Shown here: positions 1-5,908 of the stretch, piece by piece
How the letters are laid out: the number at the start of each line of letters is the position of its first letter
Position numbering within the stretch: position 1 is the stretch's first letter
Assembly: GCA_903872875.1 (NCBI GenBank)
Contig: CAIQMJ010000818.1
Coordinates: forward strand, 1 to 9,041
Direction: 5' to 3'
Length of the DNA stretch: 9,041 bases
DNA from: an uncultured Variovorax sp.
GTDB taxonomy: Bacteria; Pseudomonadota; Gammaproteobacteria; Burkholderiales; Burkholderiaceae_C
Program-made: the position numbers and the translations under genes
Notes under the pieces: model-generated
The model's database searches: none
What the model was told of the DNA's origin: nothing
The model's input: only the letters and a program-made list of their open reading frames with translations

Positions 1-17
1 AGGCCGGTGATGGGCAT
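1..17 (-). CDS. 5' end of an unidentified gene, third in the minus-strand operon (partial)
   Basis: Only six codons are inside the window (reading MPITGL), so no function can be given. The start is supported by a strong Shine-Dalgarno sequence, AAGGA on the minus strand (plus-strand 26-30), eight bases before the ATG at 17-15. The start lies 48 bases after the stop codon of the FAD monooxygenase on the same strand with no obvious terminator between, so it is probably co-transcribed. In catabolic clusters the gene after a TfdB-type hydroxylase is often a ring-cleavage dioxygenase, hydrolase or transporter, but that is context only and nothing in six residues tests it. Confidence 0.5.
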
Positions 18-65
18 GGGAAGCGTCCTTTCGGGTGAGCGGGAGGTGAACGTGCGGTGAACGGG

Positions 66-1694
66 TTACCTGCTGAGAATCGTGTCGATGGCCGAGCCGA
101 GGCCGGCCACGGGATCGGCCGGTACCCACGGCGAACGCCAGGCCACATGCCCGTCGGGCCGCACCAGCGTCGCGCCGCGCTGCCCCATCGAGATGCCGTG
201 CTTCGTGTCCTGCGTGTCGAGTTGGCGCGTGCCGATCTGCAAGCCCGTTCGTGCAGCGACTTGCTGCGCCACGCCGATCCAGTCCTCGCCCCGCGGGCCG
301 TACACCAGCACGAAGTCGCGGTCGAACCAGTCGAGCGTCGATTCGGTGCGCGCGAGGTCCATCCACAGATGGGGAAAGCGCCCGCCGGGGCGGTCCGACG
401 GCGCGTAGTAGCGCGACTGCAGCGGCATGCGCACGGTGCCGTCGGGCACCACCGCACCCTCTTCGTAGGAAAAGCCGAGCGACTGGCCCGAGCTGTGCAG
501 ATGGTTGTCGGTGTCGCGCAGCCAGAAGTCGATCTGGTCGCGGTTGCCCGAGCGCAGCGCGATGTCGGTCTGCACGAAGCGCTTCTGGTTGCCCAGGCTG
601 AAGTCCGCATTCGACTCGGCCACCGGACGGCGTTCGATGTCGTAGCTGTCCAGCAGCGCGGCACCGGCCTGGCCGCCGAGCACCAGGTTCAACTTCCACG
701 CGAGGTTGTGTGCGTCCTGGATGCCCGAGTTCATGCCGAATCCGCCGTTCGGCGGAAAGCGGTGTGCCGCGTCGCCGACCAGGAACACGCGGCCGCGGCT
801 GAAGCGCGCCGCCACCTGCCGGCTCAGGCGCCAGGTCGAGCGGCTGATGACCTTGACGTCGAGATCGGGCAGGCCGGTCTGGCTGCGCGCCATCTGCACC
901 ACCTCGGCGTCGGTGCGCGGCGTGGGGCGCTCGTCGCTGTCGCGGCCTACGGGCCCGGCACTGAGCCAGCGATCACGGCCATTGGTGTTGAGCACGGTCC
1001 AGATGGCCTCGCCCGGCGTCTTCGGGACGATGCGGTAGGCGGCCGTCGCATCGATGCGGGGCAGGTGCGACAGGTCGGCGCTCCAGTACTCGTTGGCCAT
1101 CACGGCCATGGTCGAGGGGCCGCGCATCTCGATGTCGGCCTGGCGGCGCACGTTGCTGCCGGCGCCATCGGCACCGATGAGGTAGTCGGCCGACCACTCT
1201 TCCTCTTCGCCGCCGGCCAGGTCGCGCAGCGTTGCCTTCACGCCATCGTCGCCAGCGCTGAAGCGCACGAACTCGGTGCCGAAGCGCAGCTGGCCGTGCG
1301 GCTGGGTGCGTGCCACAGCCAGGAGTTCTTCCTCCACCGCGTCCTGCGCGACCATGCAACGCCATGATGGCGACTGGCCCAGATTCAATTCGGGCACGGT
1401 GCGGCCGTACTCGGCGCCGGCCATCGTGTCGACGATGGCGAAGACGTCGGCGCCCGGCGGCAGGCCGCGCGCGGCGATCTTGCGCTCCACGCCCCACAGG
1501 CGGAACAGCTCCATGGTGCGGATGTCCACGCCGCGTGCCTTGGGATGGTCTGTGGTACCTGCGGCACGCTCGACCAGCAGGTGATCGATCTCGAAGCGGC
1601 CCAGCAGCAGGGACATCGCCAGGCCGACCGGCCCACCGCCCACGATGATGACCCGGGTCCGCAGCGCGCCCTGCGCGCCGTTCGTCTTGCTCAT
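66..1694 (-). CDS. FAD-dependent aromatic hydroxylase (PheA/TfdB family)
   Basis: A 542-residue class A flavoprotein monooxygenase, predicted to be cytoplasmic, that would hydroxylate an aromatic ring using NAD(P)H and O2. The N-terminal dinucleotide-binding motif GGGPVG is at residues 19-24, followed by an acidic strand end (LLVER, 39-43). The second FAD/NAD(P)H motif, GADGAGSNVRR, is at 174-184. The FAD-ribityl GD motif, LVGDAAHRFPPNGGFGMN, is at 305-322 and continues into the helix GIQDAHNLAWKL. The region from about 415 fits the C-terminal thioredoxin-like domain of phenol hydroxylase and TfdB relatives, and the length is normal for them. The start is set by GGAGA on the minus strand (1699-1703), five bases before the ATG. 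It follows the Ntn-hydrolase gene by 34 bases, indicating an operon. The ring substrate is unknown; polyketide-type and resorcinol-type hydroxylases share these motifs. Confidence 0.9.
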   Translation of the reverse strand: MSKTNGAQGALRTRVIIVGGGPVGLAMSLLLGRFEIDHLLVERAAGTTDHPKARGVDIRTMELFRLWGVERKIAARGLPPGADVFAIVDTMAGAEYGRTVPELNLGQSPSWRCMVAQDAVEEELLAVARTQPHGQLRFGTEFVRFSAGDDGVKATLRDLAGGEEEEWSADYLIGADGAGSNVRRQADIEMRGPSTMAVMANEYWSADLSHLPRIDATAAYRIVPKTPGEAIWTVLNTNGRDRWLSAGPVGRDSDERPTPRTDAEVVQMARSQTGLPDLDVKVISRSTWRLSRQVAARFSRGRVFLVGDAAHRFPPNGGFGMNSGIQDAHNLAWKLNLVLGGQAGAALLDSYDIERRPVAESNADFSLGNQKRFVQTDIALRSGNRDQIDFWLRDTDNHLHSSGQSLGFSYEEGAVVPDGTVRMPLQSRYYAPSDRPGGRFPHLWMDLARTESTLDWFDRDFVLVYGPRGEDWIGVAQQVAARTGLQIGTRQLDTQDTKHGISMGQRGATLVRPDGHVAWRSPWVPADPVAGLGSAIDTILSR

Positions 1695-1728
1695 GATTTC
1701 TCCAGAAGAAAAGTGAATCGGCGGCGCC

Positions 1729-3561
1729 CTAGCGCCCGACCGCGTAGCCCTGCATGCCGCGCGGGTTCGCGGCGGCGCGCAGCACCAGCCGGCCCTGGCC
1801 GTCGCGCTCGCGGCTGCATGCGCTCATGCGGCTCTCCGACCACGCGTCGCCCACGGCCACGTCGTGGCCCCAGGCGCGCAACTGGTCGAGCACCTCGGGC
1901 GCGAAGCGCGACTCGATGCTCAGGCGGTTCAGCGTGACGGGACGCGGCCAGAACGATGCGGGGTAATGCTTGACGTGGAAGGCCGGTGCGTCGATGGCCT
2001 CCTGCAGGTTCATGCCATGGATCGCATGGCGCAGGAAGAACGCGCTCTGCCACTGGTCCTGCTGGTCGCCGCCGGGCGTGCCGAACACCATGGAGGGCTG
2101 GCCGTCGCGCAGCACGAGCGACGGCGACAGCGTGGTGCACGGCGCGACGCGCGGCGCCAGCGTATTGGGCAGGCCTTCGTCGAGCCAGGTCATCTGCAGC
2201 CGCGTGCCGAGCGCAAAGCCGAGCGATGCGATGGCCGGGCTCGACGACAGCCAGCCGCCCGACGGCGTGGCCGCGACCATGTTGCCGGCGCCGTCGATCA
2301 CGTTGATCTGGCAGGTGTCGCCCACGAAGAGCTCGCGATCGGCCCACTCGGCCACCGGCGGCAGCGACTGGAAGGTGGGCTCGCCGATGCCGAAGCGCAG
2401 ATCGGCACTGCGCAGCGTGCGCTCCGCAACGGACAGGTCGGGCAGGCGCGGCGCCATCCCGAGCGGGCTACCGGCGTCCAGCGAGCGAGCGGCCGACCGT
2501 GCGTTCACGCGGTGCCAGCGGGCGAGCCCGTAGTCGTCGCCCAGCAGCGCCTGCTGCGCGACGAGGCTGGCGGCAGGTGCGCTGCCGTACCAGGCGAGCC
2601 TGTCCGCAAAGGCCAGCTTGGCGGTTTCGGCCAGGCTGTGCACGAAGCCTGCGCTGCCGGGCGCATGGTGTTCGAGGCTGGCATGCTTCAGCATCGACAA
2701 CTGCTGCAGGAAGCTCGGCCCCTGGCTCCAGAAGCCGCACTTCGCCACTTCGTGGCGGCCGAGCCGGCCCGTCACCGGCGCTTCGATGCGGGGCTGCCAT
2801 TCGGCCATGTCTTCCATGCGCAGCAGGCCGGCGTTGCGCGTGCCGCTGCTGTCGCGCGCGGGGACGCGGCAGTGCGCGTCGATCTCGCGGGCGACGAAGC
2901 CGCGCTGCCAGATGTCGATGGCCGCACTGATGACGGCGTGGCGTTCGCTCGCCCTGCCCTGCGCCTCTTCGATCACCCGCACCAGCGTCGCGGCATAGGC
3001 GGGCAGCCGCATCAGCGAGCCGGGGCGCGGCGCCTTGCCGTCGCGCAGCCAGATGGCGGCCGACGATGTCCACTCTTCCTCGAACAGCGGCCTGACGCCG
3101 AGGATCGCCTCGCACAGGCGGCGCGACACCGGAAAGCCGTCGCGTGCATAGCCGATGGCGGGCGCCAGCACGTCGGCCAGCGACCACGTGCCCTGTTCGC
3201 GCAGCATCGTCATCCAGGCGGAGAAGGCGCCGGGCACCGGCGCCGCCAGCAGGCCGATGCCCGGGACCAGTTCCATGCCAAGGCGTGCGAAGGCGGCCGG
3301 CGTGGCATCGGCCGGTGCGCAACCCTGCCCGTTGATCACCTGCACACGTGCGTCGCGTTCGCTCCAGAAAAGGATCGGCACTTCGCCACCCGCGCCGTTC
3401 AGGTGCGGCTCGACCACCTGCAGAACGAGTCCGCCGGCCACCGCGGCATCGAAGGCGTTGCCGCCGCGCTCCATCACGCCCATGGCGGTTTGCGAGGCAA
3501 GCCAGTGCGTCGACGAGGCGACGCCGAAGGTTCCGACGATTTCAGGACGGGTGGTGAACAT
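1729..3561 (-). CDS. gamma-glutamyltransferase-family Ntn hydrolase
   Basis: A 610-residue member of the gamma-glutamyltranspeptidase (GGT) family. These proenzymes cut themselves before a threonine that becomes the N-terminal nucleophile of the small subunit. Visible family landmarks are GGNAFDAAVAGG (33-44), the candidate cleavage site GD|TCQINVID with T416 as nucleophile, ATPSGGW (431-437), CTTLSP (475-480) and the oxyanion loop GTPGGDQQDQW (494-504). Cleavage would give about 415- and 195-residue subunits. Two features differ from glutathione-cleaving GGTs: the arginine of the E. coli FREMAP motif, which holds the gamma-glutamyl carboxylate, is replaced (GQGCAP, Q79), and TTH after the cleavage site is TCQ. 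No signal peptide is visible, so it is probably cytoplasmic rather than periplasmic. It may therefore hydrolyse another amide, as HpxW oxamate amidohydrolase does in this family. GGAG at 3567-3570 lies five bases before the ATG. First gene of the operon, divergent from the XRE-cupin regulator. Confidence 0.88.
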   Translation of the reverse strand: MFTTRPEIVGTFGVASSTHWLASQTAMGVMERGGNAFDAAVAGGLVLQVVEPHLNGAGGEVPILFWSERDARVQVINGQGCAPADATPAAFARLGMELVPGIGLLAAPVPGAFSAWMTMLREQGTWSLADVLAPAIGYARDGFPVSRRLCEAILGVRPLFEEEWTSSAAIWLRDGKAPRPGSLMRLPAYAATLVRVIEEAQGRASERHAVISAAIDIWQRGFVAREIDAHCRVPARDSSGTRNAGLLRMEDMAEWQPRIEAPVTGRLGRHEVAKCGFWSQGPSFLQQLSMLKHASLEHHAPGSAGFVHSLAETAKLAFADRLAWYGSAPAASLVAQQALLGDDYGLARWHRVNARSAARSLDAGSPLGMAPRLPDLSVAERTLRSADLRFGIGEPTFQSLPPVAEWADRELFVGDTCQINVIDGAGNMVAATPSGGWLSSSPAIASLGFALGTRLQMTWLDEGLPNTLAPRVAPCTTLSPSLVLRDGQPSMVFGTPGGDQQDQWQSAFFLRHAIHGMNLQEAIDAPAFHVKHYPASFWPRPVTLNRLSIESRFAPEVLDQLRAWGHDVAVGDAWSESRMSACSRERDGQGRLVLRAAANPRGMQGYAVGR

Positions 3562-3596
3562 CAGGGCTCCGTGGGGCTGTGGCTAGAATGCGTTCG

Positions 3597-3631
3597 ATAC
3601 GGATACGTAATGTACGTTTACGGATCCGTAA
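3597..3631. promoter_or_regulatory. Tandem palindromic operator pair in the divergent promoter region
   Basis: A perfect 14-bp palindrome, TTACGGATCCGTAA, occupies 3618-3631. A second copy, ATACGGATACGTAA, at 3597-3610 matches it at 12 of 14 positions. Both contain TACGGATMCGTA, and their starts are exactly 21 bp apart, about two helical turns, so two bound dimers would sit on the same DNA face. A third inverted repeat (ACGTA-ATG-TACGT, 3605-3617) lies between and overlaps copy one. The sites overlap the predicted promoter of the Ntn-hydrolase operon. The natural candidate binder is the XRE-cupin protein encoded 79 bp away, which would repress the operon and perhaps itself. The repeat structure is seen directly; the binder is inferred. 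Confidence 0.7.
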
Positions 3632-3636
3632 GTCAA
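3609..3636 (-). promoter_or_regulatory. Predicted sigma70 promoter of the Ntn-hydrolase/hydroxylase operon
   Basis: On the minus strand a -35 box TTGACT (plus 3631-3636, five of six matches to TTGACA) is followed after 16 bp by TACATT (plus 3609-3614, four of six matches to TATAAT). Initiation would fall near 3602, leaving an untranslated leader of about 40 bases. The spacer contains the perfect palindrome and the start region contains its second copy, so binding at either would block RNA polymerase. Predicted from sequence only. Confidence 0.55.
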
Positions 3637-3709
3637 CAGTTTTTTCACGCTGCATGCGTGATCCACATGTCGGCCGTGTGAACCAACGGCCCGGCCCGGA
3701 AGGCGAACC

Positions 3710-4447
3710 ATGAAGAAGGATGCGAGCGCATCGACAACGAGGAAGAAGGCGCAGGTCGTCGACACGGCGAAAAAGACGGTGCGCAAGCCGAAGGACAAGG
3801 CAGTGCCCGCCGCCCCGCAGGGCTGGCGCCGCCCGGAGGGCGATCAATCGATGACGCAGGAACTGGGCGTGCGCATTCGCGCGGTGCGGGAGGCGCGCGG
3901 CCTGTCGCTCGCGCAGCTCAGCGAACGCTGCGGCGTGCCGGGCGCGACGCTGTCGCGCATCGAGAACAACAAGCTCTCACCGACTTTCGGCGTACTGGCG
4001 CGCGTGATGATGGGCCTGGAAATCGACTGGGTCGACCTCACTGCGCCGAAGGCTTCCGAGCCCGGCGACCGGCTCGTGAGCTTCGCGCAGCCAGGCGACG
4101 GCGAAAAGCGCACCGTGCGCGATTCGACGGCCACCGTGCTGCATTCGCATGAGTCGGCACTCTCGCTGCCGCTGTTGATCGACGTCCGCACGCGCGACCT
4201 CGAGTCATCCGGAGGCCTCATCGGTCATCGCGGAGAAGAGTTCTGTTATGTGCTCTCCGGCAAGCTGGCGCTGCATCTCGAAGGCCGGCCGACACGGGTG
4301 ATGACGGCAGGCGCGAGTGCGCTGTTCGATAGCGCCACGCCGCATGCCTATGTGGCGGCGGATGCGGGCGGCGCAAAGATCCTCATCGTGGTGAATCGGC
4401 AATTCGGCATGCTCGGCGGCGATCGGGGCGAATCGGTTGCGACCTGA
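3710..4447 (+). CDS. XRE-family transcriptional regulator with cupin sensor domain
   Basis: A 245-residue one-component regulator. An HTH_XRE domain spans about residues 49-107, with the helix-turn-helix in LSLAQLSERCGVPGATLSRIE (65-85). A C-terminal cupin_2 barrel spans about 140-232. Its first motif (GHRGEEFCYVLSG, 172-184) keeps one histidine and glutamates, and its second (DSATPHAYVA, 207-216) keeps a histidine. Members of this architecture commonly repress or activate amine, amino-acid or aromatic catabolic genes in response to a small ligand in the cupin. The N-terminal 47 residues are lysine-rich and probably disordered. The start at 3710 has GGAAGG at 3698-3703, six bases upstream. 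An alternative ATG at 3851, just before the HTH domain, has GGAGGG at 3835-3840 but ten bases away. It diverges from the Ntn-hydrolase operon and is its likely regulator, via the palindromes at 3597-3631. Confidence 0.88.
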   Translation: MKKDASASTTRKKAQVVDTAKKTVRKPKDKAVPAAPQGWRRPEGDQSMTQELGVRIRAVREARGLSLAQLSERCGVPGATLSRIENNKLSPTFGVLARVMMGLEIDWVDLTAPKASEPGDRLVSFAQPGDGEKRTVRDSTATVLHSHESALSLPLLIDVRTRDLESSGGLIGHRGEEFCYVLSGKLALHLEGRPTRVMTAGASALFDSATPHAYVAADAGGAKILIVVNRQFGMLGGDRGESVAT

Positions 4448-4453
4448 GCAAGG

Positions 4454-4476
4454 GCCTTGATCGGGGCGATCAGGGC
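4454..4476 (+). terminator. Hairpin after the XRE-cupin gene, possible terminator
   Basis: The arms GCCTTGATC (4454-4462) and GATCAGGGC (4468-4476) pair over nine positions, one of them a G-U wobble, around a five-base GGGGC loop. The hairpin starts six bases after the regulator stop codon. There is no following run of T, so if it works as a terminator it is a weak or non-canonical one. It could also end transcripts arriving from the convergent minus-strand gene. Confidence 0.35.
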
Positions 4477-4528
4477 GGTCGTTCATCCCGCATCGAGGCA
4501 TGCGTCCTGAATTGCGGACGCTCTTCTT

Positions 4529-4750
4529 CTAGTCGGGCATGACGCCATGGAGCAGATGCTCGAGCGGGTTGCGCGCTCCCGCGTTGTGCAGGCACTTGTG
4601 GCGCGCCAATCTCGCGATCGGATCGCGCGCATAGGCCTGGGAGCACATGCTGGCTTCCGAGGCGTAGTGATAACTCTCCAGGCGGATCACGGCAATTGCC
4701 AGGAGCACTGTCGCGACCAGCAGCACACCGATCAGGACGTTCTTCAGCAT
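4529..4750 (-). CDS. Small single-pass membrane protein of unknown function
   Basis: A 73-residue protein that I do not recognise. Residues 4-24 (LKNV to VIRLES region) form a strongly hydrophobic segment after a lysine, fitting an N-terminal signal anchor. The roughly 48-residue tail would lie in the periplasm and contains two cysteines (in MCSQ and KCLHN) that could form a disulfide. The reading frame stays open further upstream to a GTG at 4876, but those 42 extra residues are polar, arginine-rich and lack an evident ribosome binding site, so the ATG directly before the membrane segment is preferred. That ATG has no Shine-Dalgarno of its own; its translation may depend on the overlapping 25-codon ORF upstream. 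It stands alone between the two catabolic modules, convergent with the XRE gene. Confidence 0.5.
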   Translation of the reverse strand: MLKNVLIGVLLVATVLLAIAVIRLESYHYASEASMCSQAYARDPIARLARHKCLHNAGARNPLEHLLHGVMPD

Positions 4751-4821
4751 GGGATCGGCGCTGCGTTCGATCCGGCTGCGGCAGGGGCCGTGCCTGCGGA
4801 TTGGCTGTCTGACTGCTTCAT
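4744..4821 (-). CDS. Possible 25-residue leader ORF overlapping the small membrane protein start
   Basis: An ATG at 4821-4819 opens a 25-codon frame (MKQSDSQSAG..., rich in Ala, Ser and Pro) ending in TGA at 4746-4744. It has a good ribosome binding site, AGAGGA, about seven bases upstream on the minus strand, which the downstream gene lacks. Its stop lies inside ATGCTGA, so it overlaps the membrane protein start by seven bases. Either it is a translationally coupled leader, or these codons are the true N-terminus of the membrane protein with a one-base frameshift at the junction. Composition alone does not prove it is translated. Confidence 0.35.
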   Translation of the reverse strand: MKQSDSQSAGTAPAAAGSNAAPIPC

Positions 4822-4993
4822 CCCGTATTCCTCTTGTCGGTGCATTGTGCGTCGAGGCATCTGTCATGCACATCACCCATGCGCGGTATGTGCCCGGCTG
4901 GAAAGCGGCGACCGTCTATCTGCCTGACTGCGCCGGGTGGGGTCGCGGCATGCCTCGGGGTTTTCCCGGAGATGAACTGAAAGTCCAAAGACC

Positions 4994-5022
4994 TAGACTC
5001 CATTCGTTCCATTAAATAGTAT
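4994..5022 (+). promoter_or_regulatory. Predicted sigma70 promoter of the hydrolase-to-CoA-transferase operon
   Basis: TAGACT (4994-4999, four of six matches to the -35 consensus) and TAGTAT (5017-5022, four of six matches to the -10 consensus) are separated by an ideal 17-bp spacer. The surrounding AT-rich patch stands out in this GC-rich window. Initiation near 5029 would leave a leader of roughly 20 bases before the hydrolase ATG. Predicted by eye only. Confidence 0.45.
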
Positions 5023-5050
5023 CTCATTCCGTTTATCGGAATAACGAATG
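5001..5050. promoter_or_regulatory. Nested inverted repeats over the right-hand operon promoter, probable operator
   Basis: The inner repeat ATTCCG-TTTAT-CGGAAT (5026-5042) has two perfect 6-bp arms and a 5-bp centre. It covers the predicted transcription start, and its right arm contains the GGAA that serves as hydrolase ribosome binding site. The outer repeat, CATTCGTT (5001-5008) with AACGAATG (5043-5050), is a perfect 8-bp pair framing the -10 box and ending on the start codon. Its centre is about 8 bp from the centre of the inner repeat. IclR-family proteins bind short AT-centred palindromes near promoters, so the IclR protein encoded as the fourth gene of this operon is the likely binder. 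In RNA the inner stem could also hide the ribosome binding site. Confidence 0.6.
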
Positions 5051-5908
5051 ACAGTCACCTTCCTTTCGAGCGCACACCGGGCGGCCAGCGATGGCGCCGT
5101 CCTTCAGTACCGGGAGCGTCCCGCGCACGGATCGCGTGCCGGCACGGCCGTGCTGTTGCCCTCGCTCTTCTTCGGTGCGCGGATGTTCGACGAAGTCGTC
5201 GGCCTGCTGCCTGCCGAGTGGCGTGTGATCTGCCCCGACCACCGAGGTCAGTGCGCCAGCGGGTCGGGCTCGCTGGCGCCGACGATGGCCCAGTTGGCCT
5301 CCGACACGGCCGAAATCATCGAATCGCTCGGGGACGGTTCCGTGCACCTGGTGGGCAGTTCGATGGGCGGCTATGTGGCGCTCGAACTCGCGCACCGCCG
5401 CCCCGAGCTGCTGCGCAGCTGCGTGCTGTCGTGCTGCACATCGGAGGCCGAACAGCAGCCGGAGCGCTTCGCGGCGCTCGAAGCCGCATTGCGCGAAGGC
5501 GGCGCCGCCCGCCTGGTCGACGGCCTGGTCGCCACCATGTTCGGCGCGCAGTTCGCCGAGTCCGGCGGTGCCGCGCTGGCAGCCTGGCGCGCTCATTTCG
5601 CCGCGCTGGACGACCGCATTCCCGATGCCGTGCACGAGGTGTTCGCACGCCCGGGCTATGTCGACACGCTGCCGCAACTGCGCATGCCGTTGCTGCTCGT
5701 CAGCGGCGCACTCGACAACGCCAAGAAGCCGGCCGACATGCAATTCATCGCCGACCGCGTGCCCGGCAGCCGGCACGTCGTCATGGCGGCATCGGGCCAC
5801 ACGCCGCCCATCGAAGAGGCAACGCAGTTCGCCGATGCGCTGGCCGCGTTCTGGCGCACCACCGCATTCCCCTCATCAGACAAGGCATCCACACCACATG
5901 ACCACTGA
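5048..5908 (+). CDS. Alpha/beta-hydrolase
   Basis: A 286-residue alpha/beta-hydrolase fold enzyme, probably cytoplasmic, with no signal peptide. The nucleophile elbow is GSSMG at residues 103-107 with S105. The late acidic residue is probably D223 (SGALDNAKKP) and the catalytic histidine H251 (ASGHTPP). The oxyanion-loop region is LLPSLFFGARMF (36-47), replacing the common HG motif. A helical cap runs from about 130 to 205. The overall pattern recalls 3-oxoadipate enol-lactonase (PcaD-like) and carboxylester hydrolases, so it may open a lactone or cleave an ester or thioester; the substrate cannot be named. The ribosome binding site GGAA (5038-5041) lies inside the operator palindrome. First gene of the five-gene operon; its last 11 bases overlap the start of the DUF35 gene. 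Confidence 0.85.
   Translation: MTVTFLSSAHRAASDGAVLQYRERPAHGSRAGTAVLLPSLFFGARMFDEVVGLLPAEWRVICPDHRGQCASGSGSLAPTMAQLASDTAEIIESLGDGSVHLVGSSMGGYVALELAHRRPELLRSCVLSCCTSEAEQQPERFAALEAALREGGAARLVDGLVATMFGAQFAESGGAALAAWRAHFAALDDRIPDAVHEVFARPGYVDTLPQLRMPLLLVSGALDNAKKPADMQFIADRVPGSRHVVMAASGHTPPIEEATQFADALAAFWRTTAFPSSDKASTPHDH

Noticed and set aside
57..1367. 436-codon plus-strand ORF opposite the FAD monooxygenase
   Set aside because: The product is Arg/Ala/His-rich with no domain pattern, while the minus strand carries full FAD motifs. It is an antisense shadow of high GC content at third positions.
3646..3660. Inverted repeat CACGC-TGCAT-GCGTG upstream of the XRE-cupin gene
   Set aside because: Only 5-bp arms, unrelated to the tandem palindromes, with no repeated partner; too weak to call as a site on its own.
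1864..3681. 605-codon plus-strand ORF opposite the Ntn hydrolase
   Set aside because: Despite its length it has low-complexity Arg/Ala/His/Gly composition and no family motif; the opposite strand encodes a clear GGT-family protein with catalytic Thr and a ribosome binding site.
4751..4876. 42-residue N-terminal extension of the small membrane protein from GTG 4876
   Set aside because: Polar, arginine-rich sequence before the membrane segment with no clear ribosome binding site; the overlapping 25-codon frame has a better one.
4954..4971. Inverted repeat CTCGGGG-TTTT-CCCGGAG
   Set aside because: One mismatch in a 7-bp stem, no run of T after it and not at a gene end; chance is likely in GC-rich sequence.
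5373..5897. Upstream extension of the DUF35 reading frame inside the hydrolase gene
   Set aside because: The extra 175 residues are Arg/Ser/Cys/Pro-rich shadow sequence; family length and coupling to the hydrolase stop support the ATG at 5898.
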